From: Neopestalotiopsis rosae
Taxonomy: Eukaryota > Ascomycota > Sordariomycetes > Amphisphaeriales > Sporocadaceae
DNA length: 64,000 nt
Direction of reading: 5' to 3'
Assembly (NCBI GenBank): GCA_023078685.1
Contig: JALGAS010000002.1
Span: forward strand, 5,394,001 to 5,458,000
Below, one piece after another: positions 63,601-64,000 of the stretch. Below the pieces are notes generated by a model. The model saw nothing but the letters and a program-made list of their open reading frames with translations, had not been told where the DNA came from and made no database searches. The translations under genes and the position numbers were made by a program. Positions within the stretch are counted from its first letter, which is position 1. Every line of letters starts with the position of its first letter.

Positions 63601-64000
63601 CACCACTGCTGCTGCCGCCGCCGCGGCGTCCCTTTCATGCGGGCTCATGGGAGGGGATGCGAGGAAGGGTGTGGTGGGTGGCGGCGGCCCTTCTCTCCCC
63701 AAAGGCAACAAACGGAGCGTCTCACCCCGGCCTGCTTCGTGACCAAGGCAATTTATTCACGAATTGACTGACAACCCTTCAAACGTGGCTCTTTATCCAG
63801 CCAACAGCTCGCTTGCTTGGATCTGCTAGTTTGGTTGTCAATGACTCGATCCTAATGTTTTATTACCGCAACGTGGATCATGTGAGCAAAACCTAACATC
63901 GGTTATCTCTTTTTATTTCCATTCTTGAGAAGTCGGCGGTCGGTCCTAAAAAAGCCCAGACTTCACTACGTCGGCGAATTATAGCACCCCTCCAAACCTT
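60676..64000. other. upstream region, no gene seen
   Basis: About 3.3 kb at the right edge, presumably including the RabGAP promoter. The part just upstream of 60675 has TCTCTC-type runs. Open frames are short and show no domains. I see no tRNA or repeat element. Confidence 0.5.

Overview
The window is nuclear DNA from a filamentous ascomycete (Pezizomycotina). A Sordariomycete, possibly hypocrealean, is an inference only. The evidence is short GT-AG introns (about 42-117 bases) with fungal branch sites, a fungal-type UDP-galactopyranose mutase, a fungal hybrid histidine kinase with a protein-kinase-like N-terminus, a HET-domain gene, a DUF7708 protein, and a dispersed single 5S rRNA gene. 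Ten protein genes can be supported. I rebuilt all multi-exon models by hand from splice sites and reading phase.

Left part (1-28400): a triose-phosphate/nucleotide-sugar-type transporter on the minus strand (2139-3533), then about 6.9 kb without a convincing gene, then UDP-galactopyranose mutase (ugmA, 10438-12273). Next comes a 2510-residue dual kinase-like/histidine kinase (13763-21527), which converges on an AAA ATPase (22272-25680, minus). The ATPase is divergently paired with a DUF7708 protein carrying a degenerate STAND-like domain (26311-28389). The transporter and mutase both fit sugar and cell-wall glycan metabolism. The ATPase/DUF7708 pair resembles accessory fungal NLR-like equipment and is the best candidate here for an undescribed two-gene system.

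Middle (28400-46000): an 11 kb stretch with no supportable gene, containing simple repeats and some weak cysteine-rich reading frames. It ends at a gene for a disordered, proline/glutamine-rich protein with a short charged helix (39560-41137). About 4.3 kb of gene-free DNA follows.

Right part (45477-64000): a variant 5S rRNA gene (46019-46137) lies at the end of an approximately 640 bp unit. The unit is repeated in the same orientation at 52611-53257, where the 5S part is decayed. Between the two copies are two decayed membrane-protein genes (minus strand) and three intact plus-strand genes: a DUF2855 protein, a short-chain dehydrogenase and a GNAT acetyltransferase. A HET-domain gene (54100-56247) lies just outside. 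Decayed genes, transition-type differences between repeat copies and a HET gene mark this as an accessory island. The window closes with a TBC-domain RabGAP (57078-60675, minus) and about 3.3 kb of upstream DNA.
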